Below, piece after piece: positions 7,814-15,884 of a stretch of 64,000 bases of DNA (positions are counted from its first letter, which is position 1; every line of letters starts with the position of its first letter). The stretch is from Streptomyces parvus (lineage in GTDB: Bacteria; Actinomycetota; Actinomycetes; Streptomycetales; Streptomycetaceae), in NCBI RefSeq assembly GCF_032121415.1, contig NZ_CP135079.1, positions 2,232,001 to 2,296,000 of the forward strand, written 5' to 3'. The notes beneath the pieces are model-generated. The model did no database searches and was not told where the DNA came from. It saw nothing but the letters and a program-made list of their open reading frames with translations. Position numbers and translations under genes: made by a program.

Positions 7814-8899
7814 ATGACAGTCACCCTGGCGGATGTGGCGGCCCGCGCCCGGGTGTCCCCGGCCACCGTCTCCCGCGTGCTGAACGGCAACTACCCGGTG
7901 GCGGCGTCGACCCGGGAACGGGTCCTGCGCGCGGTGGACGACCTGGACTACGTGCTCAACGGACCCGCCAGTTCGCTCGCGGCGGCCACGTCCGACCTGG
8001 TCGGCATCCTGGTCAACGACATCGCCGACCCCTTCTTCGGGATCATGGCGGGGGCGGCGCAGACGCAGATCGGCGGCCCGGGGGACGGTTCGGGACGGGC
8101 GGGGGGCGAGAAGCTGGCCGTCATCTGCAACACCGGCGGCTCCCCGGAGCGCGAGCTGACCTATCTCACGCTCCTCCAGCGCCAGCGCGCCGCCGCGGTC
8201 GTCCTCACCGGCGGCGCGGTCGAGGACCCGGCGCACCAGGCCGCGATGGCGGCGAAGTTGGCGAAGCTCGCGGACGCGGGCACCCGGATCGTCTTCTGCG
8301 GGCGGCCCCCGCTGCCCGATGGCGACGCGCTCGTCGCCGCGCTCGCGTTCGACAACCGGGGCGGCGGCCGCCGTCTCACGGAGCACCTGATCTCGCTCGG
8401 CCACCGCAGGATCGGTTACGTCGCCGGGCCCCGGGAACGCACCACCACCCGCCACCGGCTGGAGGGCCACCGGGAGGCGCTGCGCGCGGCCGGGCGGGCC
8501 GACGGTTCCGGTGAGCAGGGGGCCGACGACGACCGGCTCATCGTGCACGGGCCCTACGACCGGCGCTCCGGGTACGAGGCCACCCTCGAACTCCTGCGCA
8601 GGGCACCGGACGTGACCGCGATCGTCGCCGCCAACGACACCGTGGCGCTGGGTGCGTGCGCGGCGGTACGGGACCAGGGGATGCGCATCCCGCAGGACAT
8701 CTCGGTCGCGGGCTTCGACGACCTGCCGTTCTCGGTGGACGCCGTACCGGCCCTCACGACGGTCCGGCTGCCGCTCTTCGAGGCGGGCGCCCGGGCGGGA
8801 CGGCTCGCGATGGGCAAGGAGAACCCGCCGCCCGGTGGCATCGCGACCATCGCGGCCGAGCTGATGGTCCGGGGGTCAACGGCGGCGCCCCGGGGCTGA
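7814..8899 (+). CDS. LacI-family transcriptional repressor
   Basis: A 361-residue LacI/GalR regulator. The helix-turn-helix is clear at the N-terminus (TLADVAARARVSPATVSRVL, then NGN and the ERV hinge start), followed by a periplasmic-binding-like sensor domain with FVGILVNDIADPFFG-type opening, AFDNRGGG, LGHRRIGYV, VAANDTVALG and ISVAGFDDLPF. ATG 7814 has GGAGG upstream; a GTG seven codons earlier is possible. It probably represses the divergent sugar operon through the palindrome at 7723-7744. A Gly-rich insert (GGPGDGSGRAGGE) in the first half of the sensor domain is unusual. Confidence 0.92.
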   Translation: MTVTLADVAARARVSPATVSRVLNGNYPVAASTRERVLRAVDDLDYVLNGPASSLAAATSDLVGILVNDIADPFFGIMAGAAQTQIGGPGDGSGRAGGEKLAVICNTGGSPERELTYLTLLQRQRAAAVVLTGGAVEDPAHQAAMAAKLAKLADAGTRIVFCGRPPLPDGDALVAALAFDNRGGGRRLTEHLISLGHRRIGYVAGPRERTTTRHRLEGHREALRAAGRADGSGEQGADDDRLIVHGPYDRRSGYEATLELLRRAPDVTAIVAANDTVALGACAAVRDQGMRIPQDISVAGFDDLPFSVDAVPALTTVRLPLFEAGARAGRLAMGKENPPPGGIATIAAELMVRGSTAAPRG

Positions 8900-8998
8900 G
8901 CCGGTCCCGTACGACAGGCGCTGAGCCGATCCGGCCGGCAGGCCCTGGCCCGGGTCGTTCGCAGGTCGTGGGGGCGGTTGCGGGCCGGAGGGCGAAAG

Positions 8999-9017
8999 AT
9001 GGGGGTGGCTCCCCCAT
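8999..9017. promoter_or_regulatory. ATGGGGG inverted repeat upstream of lanM
   Basis: ATGGGGG and CCCCCAT flank a 5-base spacer, 80 bases before the LanM-type start. The CATGGGGG half-site recurs upstream of the SARP gene (15722 and 15743), so it may be a shared pathway operator. The surrounding 8900-9097 spacer has no gene. Confidence 0.4.
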
Positions 9018-9097
9018 GTGCCCGTACCCCCTCCCCCGCCACGATGGGCGCGGGCGGCCCGCACGGGGCCGGCCCGGGACCGGGGAGGTGCGGTGCG

Positions 9098-12000
9098 ATG
9101 GCGGAGAAGAACCTGATCGACAGAGGTACGAGCCGTCTCCCCGCCCCCGGTGACACCTCGCCCGTCCTCGACCCCCTCGCCCCGTTCGCGCGTGCGGCCT
9201 CGGAGCCGTGGTGGCTGCCCGGTGTCGTCGGGGGCAGCACCTCCGGCGAACCAGCCTGGGCGGCCTTCGCCCGGGAGGCGGTCGCCGCCGCCCCGCGCGA
9301 TGTGGTGGTCGCCGACCGTGCGTACCCGGGGCTCAGCGGCTTCCGGCCGATCGTCGCGCCGTTCGTCGAGGTGGCGGAGGGAAGGCTCCGAGAGGCGCTG
9401 GCGGATGCGGGGGCTGGGGTGGACGGCCTGGTGGCGGACGGCCGAGCAGCATCCTCCCCTGCGGCAGCCGGCCCGGGGGCGGGCGGCGCGGTGGCAGCTG
9501 GCCCTGCGGCACCCCGCCCGGCGGCAGCCGGCCGAGCAGCAGGCTCCCCTGCGGTAGCCGGTCCTGCGGCAGACGGCCCCTCTCCCCTCCTGGCCGACTT
9601 CCGGCGGCAACTGACCCGGCGGCTGGCCCGCATCGCGGCGCGCACGCTGGTCACCGAGTTGCACGAGGCCCGGCGGCTGGGCCGGTTGAGCGGTGCGGGG
9701 CCCGAGGAGCGCTTCCGGGACTTCGTCGCGCTGACGGCGCGTCGCGACGGCCTCGACCGAATCGTCACCGGCTATCCCGTGCTGGCCCGCCTCCTGGCGA
9801 CGTCCTGCCTCAACACCGCCGACGCCTTCGCGGAGCTGGTCGCGCGGCTCGCCGCCGACCGGCATCTGCTGGCCCCGGCGGGGGTCTTCGGCGACCGGGG
9901 CGGTTGCCCGGACGGAGCGCTCCGCACCTACGCGGGGCCGGGGGCGCTCGCCGGGGTCGAGGCCGGTGCGGGCGACAGCCATCGCGGTGGGCGGTCGGTG
10001 ATGCTCCTGCGGTTCGCCGACGGCACCCGGCTGGTCTACAAGCCGCGTCCGCTCGCGGCGCACCGGCACTTCAACTCCCTGGTCGAGTGGTTCGGTTCGC
10101 TGCCCGACGCCCCCGACCTGCGGGTGCTGCGCGTCCTGGACCGGGGGGAGTACGGCTGGGCCGAGTTCGTCGAGGAGCGGCCCTGCGCATCGGAGGCGGA
10201 GACCCGGCAGTTCTACCGGCGCCAGGGTGCGCTGCTGGCCCTGCTGCACGCGCTGGACGGCACGGATCTGCACCACGAGAACCTGATCGCCTGCGGCCCG
10301 CACCCGGTGCTGGTCGATGTGGAGACCCTGTTCCACCCGCCGCTGGGGCCCGCCCGTTCCGCCGACCCGGCCGCCCGGGCCCTGCACGACTCCGTCCACC
10401 GGGTGGGCCTGCTGCCCCAGTTGCTCGTCGGGGACACGACCGCGCTCGACATGTCCGCCATCGGCGGGGGCCGGGCGGCCTCCTCCCCCATCGAGACCGC
10501 CGACTGGGCGGAGGCCGGGACCGACCGCATGCGGCTGGTGCGGCGAGCGGGGCGGTTCACCGAGTCCGCCAACCGGCCCCGGCTCGGCACCGAGGCCGCC
10601 GACCCCTCCACGTACACCGAGGCCCTCTGCGACGGGTTCCGCGCCGGGTACACCGCGATCCACGACCACCGCGACGAACTCCTCTCCCCGGACGGGCCGT
10701 TGCGGCGGTTCGCCGGGGACGAGGTGCGCGTCGTGCCCCGCCCCACCTGGACGTACACGACGCTGCTGGACGAGTCGACGCACCCCGACCTGATGCGGGA
10801 CGCCACCGAACGGCACCGGGTGCTGTCCCTGCTGCGCACCCCGCTCCTGGGCGTGCCCGCGCTGTCCGGTGTGGAGGACGAGGAGATCGCCGAGCTGTGG
10901 TGCGGCGACGTGCCGGTGTTCGCCACCCGGCCGGACTCCGCGGAGCTGTGGAGCGGTACCGGCCGTACGGTCGCGGGTCCGGTGCCCGACGGATCCGCGT
11001 CCGGGGCGGACGCCCCCACCGGTCTCGCGCGCGTCGAGGCGAAGGTACGCGCGATGGACACCGTCGACCGCCAGGACCAGGAACGGATCATCCGGACCGC
11101 CATGGTGAGCACATCGCCCCGGCCGCCGCACCGGCCCGGACCGGGCGGCCGGGCGCCGAGTGCGGCGACCGCGCCGGAGCCCGAGCAACTGCTCTCCGCC
11201 GCACGGTCGGTGGGCGACCAGCTCGTCTCCCTCGCCTACCGGCACGAGGGCCGCACCAACTGGATCGGGCTCGAACTTCTCGGCGAGCGCTACTGGCGGC
11301 TCACGCCGATGGCGGCGGACCTGGCGGGCGGTTACACCGGCCCCGCGCTCTTCCTTGCTCAACTGGCCGCGCTCACCGACGTATCCCGGTACGCGGAGGC
11401 CGCCCGCGAAGCACTCGCCCCCGTCCCGGGGCTGCTGGACGCCCTGCACGGGCGGGCCGACGAGCTCGGAGCCCTGGGCTCCGGCGCTTACGCGGGCCTG
11501 GGCGGCATCGCGTACGCGCTGACCGAGGTGGGCACGCTGCTCGGTGACCCGGAGGTGCTGGACCTGGCCGGTCCGGCCGTCCGGCTGAGCTGTGCGGCGA
11601 ACGCGGCCGAGGACGGGTACGGGGTGCGCGGCGGTGCGGCGGGCGGGCTGGTCTCGCTGCTCGCGGTGTACCACGCCACCGGCCGCCCGCAGGCCTGGTG
11701 GGGCGCCGTGCGCTGCGCCGACCGGCTCGCCGCCGCACCTGCCCCCGACACCGGAGGCTTCGCCGACGGGGCCGCCGGGATCGGCTGGGCGATGCTGCGC
11801 CTCGCCGGGGCCGGGGGCGACGCCCGCCACCGGAGCGCCGGGCTGGCGGCCCTGCGCCGGGCGACCGCGCTGACGGACGCCGCGACGGTTCACGGGCCCG
11901 CCTGGTGCGAGGGGGCGGCCGGGGTCGCGCTCGCGATCGCGGACAGTCCCGCCGCACGGGAGGACCCGGAGCTGTCCGGCTGGCTGACGTCGCGCTCCGC

Positions 12001-12307
12001 CGAGCTGGCGGACATCGCTCCGCTCGCCGACGACAGCCTGTGCCACGGGGAGTCCTCACTGCTCGAACTCCTCGCCCACAGCGCCCTGCCCGCACTCCTG
12101 CCCGACGTACGAGCCGCGTGGGTGCGCCGGGCCGGGATGCTGCTGGCCTCGGCGGACCGGGCGGGACCGCGGTGCGGGACGCCCGGCGGCGTACCGCACC
12201 CGGGGCTGCTCACCGGGCTCTCCGGAATCGGGCACGGGCTGCTGCGGGCGGGGTTCCCCGACCGGATCGGCTCCGCCCTGCTCCTGGACCCCTCCCGCGC
12301 CCCCTGA
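9098..12307 (+). CDS. LanM-type (class II) lanthipeptide synthetase with altered cyclase site
   Basis: A 1069-residue bifunctional synthetase. The N-terminal DUF4135 dehydratase has the kinase-like motifs LVYKPR (Lys about 314), DLHHENLIA (about 390-398) and VDVETLF (about 405). The C-terminal LanC domain (about 690-1069) shows GxxG repeats and zinc ligands Cys937 (AWCEGAAG) and Cys982-His983 (LCHGE). LanM enzymes phosphorylate and eliminate Ser/Thr, then add Cys thiols. Oddly, the repeat normally reading GFxHGxxG reads GFADGAAG, so Asp890 replaces the His equivalent to NisC His212. An Ala/Pro/Gly-rich insert spans about residues 115-165. The ATG follows GGGGAGG by nine bases. The next gene is a 65-residue peptide without Cys, so the cyclase may be inactive or changed in role (inference). 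Confidence 0.9.
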   Translation: MAEKNLIDRGTSRLPAPGDTSPVLDPLAPFARAASEPWWLPGVVGGSTSGEPAWAAFAREAVAAAPRDVVVADRAYPGLSGFRPIVAPFVEVAEGRLREALADAGAGVDGLVADGRAASSPAAAGPGAGGAVAAGPAAPRPAAAGRAAGSPAVAGPAADGPSPLLADFRRQLTRRLARIAARTLVTELHEARRLGRLSGAGPEERFRDFVALTARRDGLDRIVTGYPVLARLLATSCLNTADAFAELVARLAADRHLLAPAGVFGDRGGCPDGALRTYAGPGALAGVEAGAGDSHRGGRSVMLLRFADGTRLVYKPRPLAAHRHFNSLVEWFGSLPDAPDLRVLRVLDRGEYGWAEFVEERPCASEAETRQFYRRQGALLALLHALDGTDLHHENLIACGPHPVLVDVETLFHPPLGPARSADPAARALHDSVHRVGLLPQLLVGDTTALDMSAIGGGRAASSPIETADWAEAGTDRMRLVRRAGRFTESANRPRLGTEAADPSTYTEALCDGFRAGYTAIHDHRDELLSPDGPLRRFAGDEVRVVPRPTWTYTTLLDESTHPDLMRDATERHRVLSLLRTPLLGVPALSGVEDEEIAELWCGDVPVFATRPDSAELWSGTGRTVAGPVPDGSASGADAPTGLARVEAKVRAMDTVDRQDQERIIRTAMVSTSPRPPHRPGPGGRAPSAATAPEPEQLLSAARSVGDQLVSLAYRHEGRTNWIGLELLGERYWRLTPMAADLAGGYTGPALFLAQLAALTDVSRYAEAAREALAPVPGLLDALHGRADELGALGSGAYAGLGGIAYALTEVGTLLGDPEVLDLAGPAVRLSCAANAAEDGYGVRGGAAGGLVSLLAVYHATGRPQAWWGAVRCADRLAAAPAPDTGGFADGAAGIGWAMLRLAGAGGDARHRSAGLAALRRATALTDAATVHGPAWCEGAAGVALAIADSPAAREDPELSGWLTSRSAELADIAPLADDSLCHGESSLLELLAHSALPALLPDVRAAWVRRAGMLLASADRAGPRCGTPGGVPHPGLLTGLSGIGHGLLRAGFPDRIGSALLLDPSRAP
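9440..9562 (+). repeat. Degenerate direct repeats coding an Ala-rich linker
   Basis: Copies of about 33 bp begin with GGCCGAGCAGC at 9440 and 9530, exactly 90 bp (30 codons) apart. Related CCTGCGGCA units lie between and after them. They code for the Ala/Gly/Pro-rich insert in the LanM dehydratase N-terminal region and look like in-frame expansion. Confidence 0.65.
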
Positions 12308-12417
12308 CCCACCGACGCACCGTCCCGTACCCGTGCCCCGGCACCGAGTACCCGTCATCCAGCGCCAAGTACCAAGCACCCCGTTCCCATCACCGATCAG
12401 CAGAGGATGAGGCAGAG

Positions 12418-12615
12418 ATGAAGCAGTTCGGCGAATCGGCCCTGCAGGCGTCCGGCGACATCGCTCACGAGGGCACCCCGGAGCACCCGGCCGGGCAGAT
12501 CTCCCTCGGGTCCACCGGAGGACTCGGTGCGCGCAGCAGACTCCTCAGCGCCTCGGAGGGCGAGAGCGGCTTCAGCCACGACCTGCCCTGGACCACCATG
12601 ACAGCCCCGTGGTGA
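12418..12615 (+). CDS. Cys-free candidate precursor peptide of the LanM system
   Basis: A 65-residue peptide 110 bases after lanM, with a GAGG-rich ribosome site before ATG 12418. The first half is acidic and leader-like (QASGDIAHEGTPEH). SLGSTGG resembles a class II double-glycine cleavage site, which would leave a core of about 30 residues beginning LGARSR and ending DLPWTTMTAPW. The core has several Ser/Thr but no Cys, and there is no Cys anywhere in the peptide. It could be a substrate that is dehydrated without (methyl)lanthionine rings, or an unrelated small protein. Its position between lanM and the LAL regulator is the main support. Confidence 0.6.
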   Translation: MKQFGESALQASGDIAHEGTPEHPAGQISLGSTGGLGARSRLLSASEGESGFSHDLPWTTMTAPW

Positions 12616-12694
12616 CCAGATCCGGCCAACTCGACGGCGATTGAGCCGAATTGGCCCACTGCCGTGGGAGTTGTCGCTCCAGTAATCTGCGGCC

Positions 12695-15625
12695 ATGCGA
12701 GCCACTTCGCCGGTCATCGTCGGGCGGGACGAGGAGATCGGACTGCTGAGCAGCGCCCTGGACGCCGTGCAACGGCGTTCGGGGCGCGCGCTGTTCCTCC
12801 TCGGGGAAGCCGGTATCGGAAAGTCCCGGCTGGTGGGCGAGTGCGCCTACCGGGCCTACGGGCTCGGCATGCCGGTGCTGCGCGGCCGGGCCACCTCGAC
12901 CGGACTCGTCGTGCCGTTCCGCCCGCTCGTGGAGGCGCTGGCGTCCCGGTTCCGGGCGGCCGGCACCCCGACCGATCCGGAGCTGGCGCCCTACCATCCG
13001 GCGCTGGCCCGGCTGGTCCCGGAGTGGCGCCGGGCCGGGTCACCCGGGTATCCGGAGACGGTCGTGGAGCTGGCCGAGGCGCTGCTGCGCCTGCTGTCCG
13101 TGCTGGGCAGGGACGCGGGCTGCACGATCCTGCTGGAGGATCTGCACGACTGCGACACGGAGACCGTCGCGGTCGTCGAGTACGTCATCGACAACCTCGC
13201 CGACCTGCCCATCCTGTTCCTCGGCACCCTGCGCCCCGAGCCGGGCCCCGCGCTGGACCTCGTACGCTCCGCGGAACGCCGACACGCCGCCAGCGTGCGC
13301 GAGTTGGGGCCGCTCCACGACGACCAGGTGCGGACGCTGACGGGCGCGTGCCTGGAGGCCGGGCCGCAGGAGATACCGGAGGCGGTGCACCGGCGGCTGG
13401 CCGAGCGCGCCGCGGGCAACCCGTATCTGCTGGAGGTGCTGCTGGCGGACCTCCTCGACACCGGCCGGCTCCGGCGGACGGACGGCGTCTGGGAGGCGAT
13501 GGAGCAGCCCGGCGGTTCCATCCCCTCGGACATCGTGCGCAGTTGGGCCCGGAGGCTGGAGCGGCTGGACGAGCCGGTACGGGATCTCTTACTGGCGTCG
13601 GCCACGCTGGGCAGCCAGTTCTCGGTGACCGTGCTCCAGACCGTCACCGGATTCGGGGACCGGGCCCTGTTCACGCATCTGCGGTCCGCTGTGGAGGCCG
13701 GAGTCATCGCCCCGGACGGTGCCGCCCCCGACCGCTACACCTTCCGGCACTCGCTCACCGCCGAGGCCCTGATCTCCTCGCTCGTCCCGGCCGAGCGTGC
13801 CTCCCTGGCCCGCCGGGCCGCCGCGGCCATCGAGCACTCCGGGGAGCCGCTGGACGAGGACGGGCGGCAGCTCGTGGCCTCGCTGCAACTGGCGGCGGGC
13901 GACCGGGCCGGGGCGGCCCGCCAGTTCGCGGAGGCCGGAAGACGCATGCTCGCTTCGGGAGCGCACGGCTCCGCCGTGGTTCTACTGGAGCGGGCGCACC
14001 CCCTGGCCGCCGAGGCCGACCGGGCCGCCGTCGCCGAGTCGTTGGCGGTCGCCCGGGCCGAGGGCGGCGATCTCGACGGCGCGCTGGCGCTGGCGGAAGC
14101 CCTGCCGCCCGTTCCGGCGCGTTCCGAAGCCGCGGCGCGGCGCGGACAGTTCCACATCGACCTCGCCTGGGCGGCGGTGATGGCGGAGCGCACCGCCGAT
14201 GCCGCGCTCCAGGTCGAGGCGGCCCGCGTGCTCCTGGGCCCGACGCCGCCCCCGGGCCGCCGGGCCGCGCTCGTGGTGGTCGACGGATATCTGGCGCTGC
14301 TCCCCGGGCTCCCCGGGAAGGGGCGGCCGTACCGGGATCCGGCGGAGACCGAGCAGGCCGTCCAGAAGGCCGCCGAGACCGCTGAGGCCGAGGGACTGCC
14401 CGTGGTGGCTTGCCAGGCCTGGCAGTTGCTGGCGCTGCTGCGGCGCGAGGAGGGCTTCGACGCGGCGGACGCCGCGCTGGAGCGCATGCTGTCGATCTCC
14501 ACCGAGCACGCCCTGCCGGTCTGGCGGGTGGAGGCGCTGGTGCGGCTCGGCGCGAACGCCTTCATGCGGACCGGGGACGCTTCCCGGCTGCTCTCCGCCC
14601 GGGCGGCGGCCACCGATCTGGGCGCGCTGCTGCTGACCCGTACGGTCGACGGGCTGCTCGCGATGAACGCGGTGCTGTGCGCCCGGTGGGAGGAGGCGCA
14701 GGAGATCATCGACCGCTCGGCCGGGGCCAGTGCCCGGGTCGGCGATCTGTCCGCCCACCGCTACCTGCTGCTGGCCGGGGCGACGATGGCCGCGCACCGG
14801 GGGCGTCGGCGGGACATGGACCGGGCGCTGGCCGCGTTCCGGCGGGCCGGTGGCGAGCAGTCGCTGCTGGTGCCGCTCCGGTCGGGGCTCTGCCGGGCGT
14901 TCGGGGCGCTGCTGGAGGAGGACCGGGAGCGGGCGTCGGCGGGCCTGGACGAGGCGCTGGCCTGGGAGTTGGACCACCCGAGCTACTACTACCTGAGCGG
15001 GCGGTACGGGCTGCGCCCGCTGCTGCGGGTCCTCGCGGGGCAGGCGGACCGGACGGAGCTGGAGGAGGCGCGGGCGGCTCCCGGCGGCTGCCTGGCCTGG
15101 AACCGGCAGTTCCTGGACCTGGCCGACGCGGTGCTGCTCGGCCGGAAGGGGGACCCGGCCGGGGCCGCCCGGCTGATGGCGTCCTTCGTGCAGCGCTCCG
15201 CCCCCTTCCCGGTCGCCCACCACCTGGGGCTGCGGCTGGTCGCGGACGCGGCCCGGGCGGACGGGTGGGGCGAGCCGGTGGCGTGGCTGCGCACCGCCGA
15301 GGAGTTCTTCTACGGGGCCGGGGTGCAGCCGGTCTCCGCCGCCTGCCGGGCGGCGCTGCGGCAGGCCGGGGCGAGCGTGGGCCAGCACCGGGGCGGCTGG
15401 GACCGGATCCCGTCGCCGCTGCGGACCAGTGGGGTGACGCCACGCGAGTACGAGGTGTTCGTCCTGCTGCCCGAGCGGCCCGGGAACCAGCAGATCGCCC
15501 GTCGGCTGTCGATCTCGCCCCGCACGGTGGAGAAGCACATGGCCAGCCTGCTGAACAAGACCGGCCGCGCGGACCGGGCGGCGCTGTGCGAGTTCGCCGC
15601 CGAGTGCGCCGCCGAACCGGCCTGA
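12695..15625 (+). CDS. LAL-family LuxR regulator with AAA domain
   Basis: A 976-residue LAL regulator. AAA domain at the N-terminus: VGRDEEI, Walker A GEAGIGKSR (about 37-45), Walker B-like ILLEDLHDCD. A long helical repeat middle is followed by a C-terminal LuxR helix-turn-helix (TPREYEVFVLL, NQQIARRLSISPRTVEKHMASL). LAL proteins are large ATP-binding activators often found in antibiotic clusters. Codon 299 is the rare Leu codon TTA, which in Streptomyces makes translation depend on bldA. No strong ribosome site precedes the ATG, so the mRNA may be leaderless. It sits between the candidate lanM precursor and a SARP gene, on the same strand as both. Confidence 0.9.
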   Translation: MRATSPVIVGRDEEIGLLSSALDAVQRRSGRALFLLGEAGIGKSRLVGECAYRAYGLGMPVLRGRATSTGLVVPFRPLVEALASRFRAAGTPTDPELAPYHPALARLVPEWRRAGSPGYPETVVELAEALLRLLSVLGRDAGCTILLEDLHDCDTETVAVVEYVIDNLADLPILFLGTLRPEPGPALDLVRSAERRHAASVRELGPLHDDQVRTLTGACLEAGPQEIPEAVHRRLAERAAGNPYLLEVLLADLLDTGRLRRTDGVWEAMEQPGGSIPSDIVRSWARRLERLDEPVRDLLLASATLGSQFSVTVLQTVTGFGDRALFTHLRSAVEAGVIAPDGAAPDRYTFRHSLTAEALISSLVPAERASLARRAAAAIEHSGEPLDEDGRQLVASLQLAAGDRAGAARQFAEAGRRMLASGAHGSAVVLLERAHPLAAEADRAAVAESLAVARAEGGDLDGALALAEALPPVPARSEAAARRGQFHIDLAWAAVMAERTADAALQVEAARVLLGPTPPPGRRAALVVVDGYLALLPGLPGKGRPYRDPAETEQAVQKAAETAEAEGLPVVACQAWQLLALLRREEGFDAADAALERMLSISTEHALPVWRVEALVRLGANAFMRTGDASRLLSARAAATDLGALLLTRTVDGLLAMNAVLCARWEEAQEIIDRSAGASARVGDLSAHRYLLLAGATMAAHRGRRRDMDRALAAFRRAGGEQSLLVPLRSGLCRAFGALLEEDRERASAGLDEALAWELDHPSYYYLSGRYGLRPLLRVLAGQADRTELEEARAAPGGCLAWNRQFLDLADAVLLGRKGDPAGAARLMASFVQRSAPFPVAHHLGLRLVADAARADGWGEPVAWLRTAEEFFYGAGVQPVSAACRAALRQAGASVGQHRGGWDRIPSPLRTSGVTPREYEVFVLLPERPGNQQIARRLSISPRTVEKHMASLLNKTGRADRAALCEFAAECAAEPA
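13589..13591 (+). promoter_or_regulatory. TTA codon (bldA control point) in LAL gene
   Basis: In-frame TTA at codon 299 of the LAL regulator, within VRDLLLASA. Apart from codon 24 of the amidase gene, I found no other TTA in the recognised genes of the window. Confidence 0.75.
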
Positions 15626-15721
15626 GCGCGGCGAGCAGGACGTACCGCGCCCCGTCCCGCGGGCACGCGGGCACAGGGGCCCGGGGCAGCACGCACGGGG
15701 GCCGCGCCGCGGACGTACGGG

Positions 15722-15750
15722 CATGGGGGCCGGGGCGGGCAACATGGGGG
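15722..15750 (+). promoter_or_regulatory. Direct CATGGGGG repeats upstream of SARP gene
   Basis: CATGGGGG occurs at 15722-15729 and 15743-15750, a 21-bp period that places both on the same helix face. The same octamer is in the inverted repeat before lanM. A candidate site for a pathway regulator such as the LAL protein (inference). Confidence 0.4.
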
Positions 15751-15884
15751 TGCCGGACGGTTTCGGTCGGGTGCCCGGGCGGAAAATGCGGGCGGGACCC
15801 CGATGTGCGGGGGCCCGGGCGGCAGCAGGATCGGCCGTGCGTACGGTCCAGTCCGCCGCCCGTCCCCCTCCCGGAGGCCCGCTG

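Noticed and set aside
8876..12046. 1056-codon minus-strand open frame opposite lanM
   Set aside because: No domain, and low-complexity Gly/Arg/Pro content. The plus strand has clear LanM motifs.
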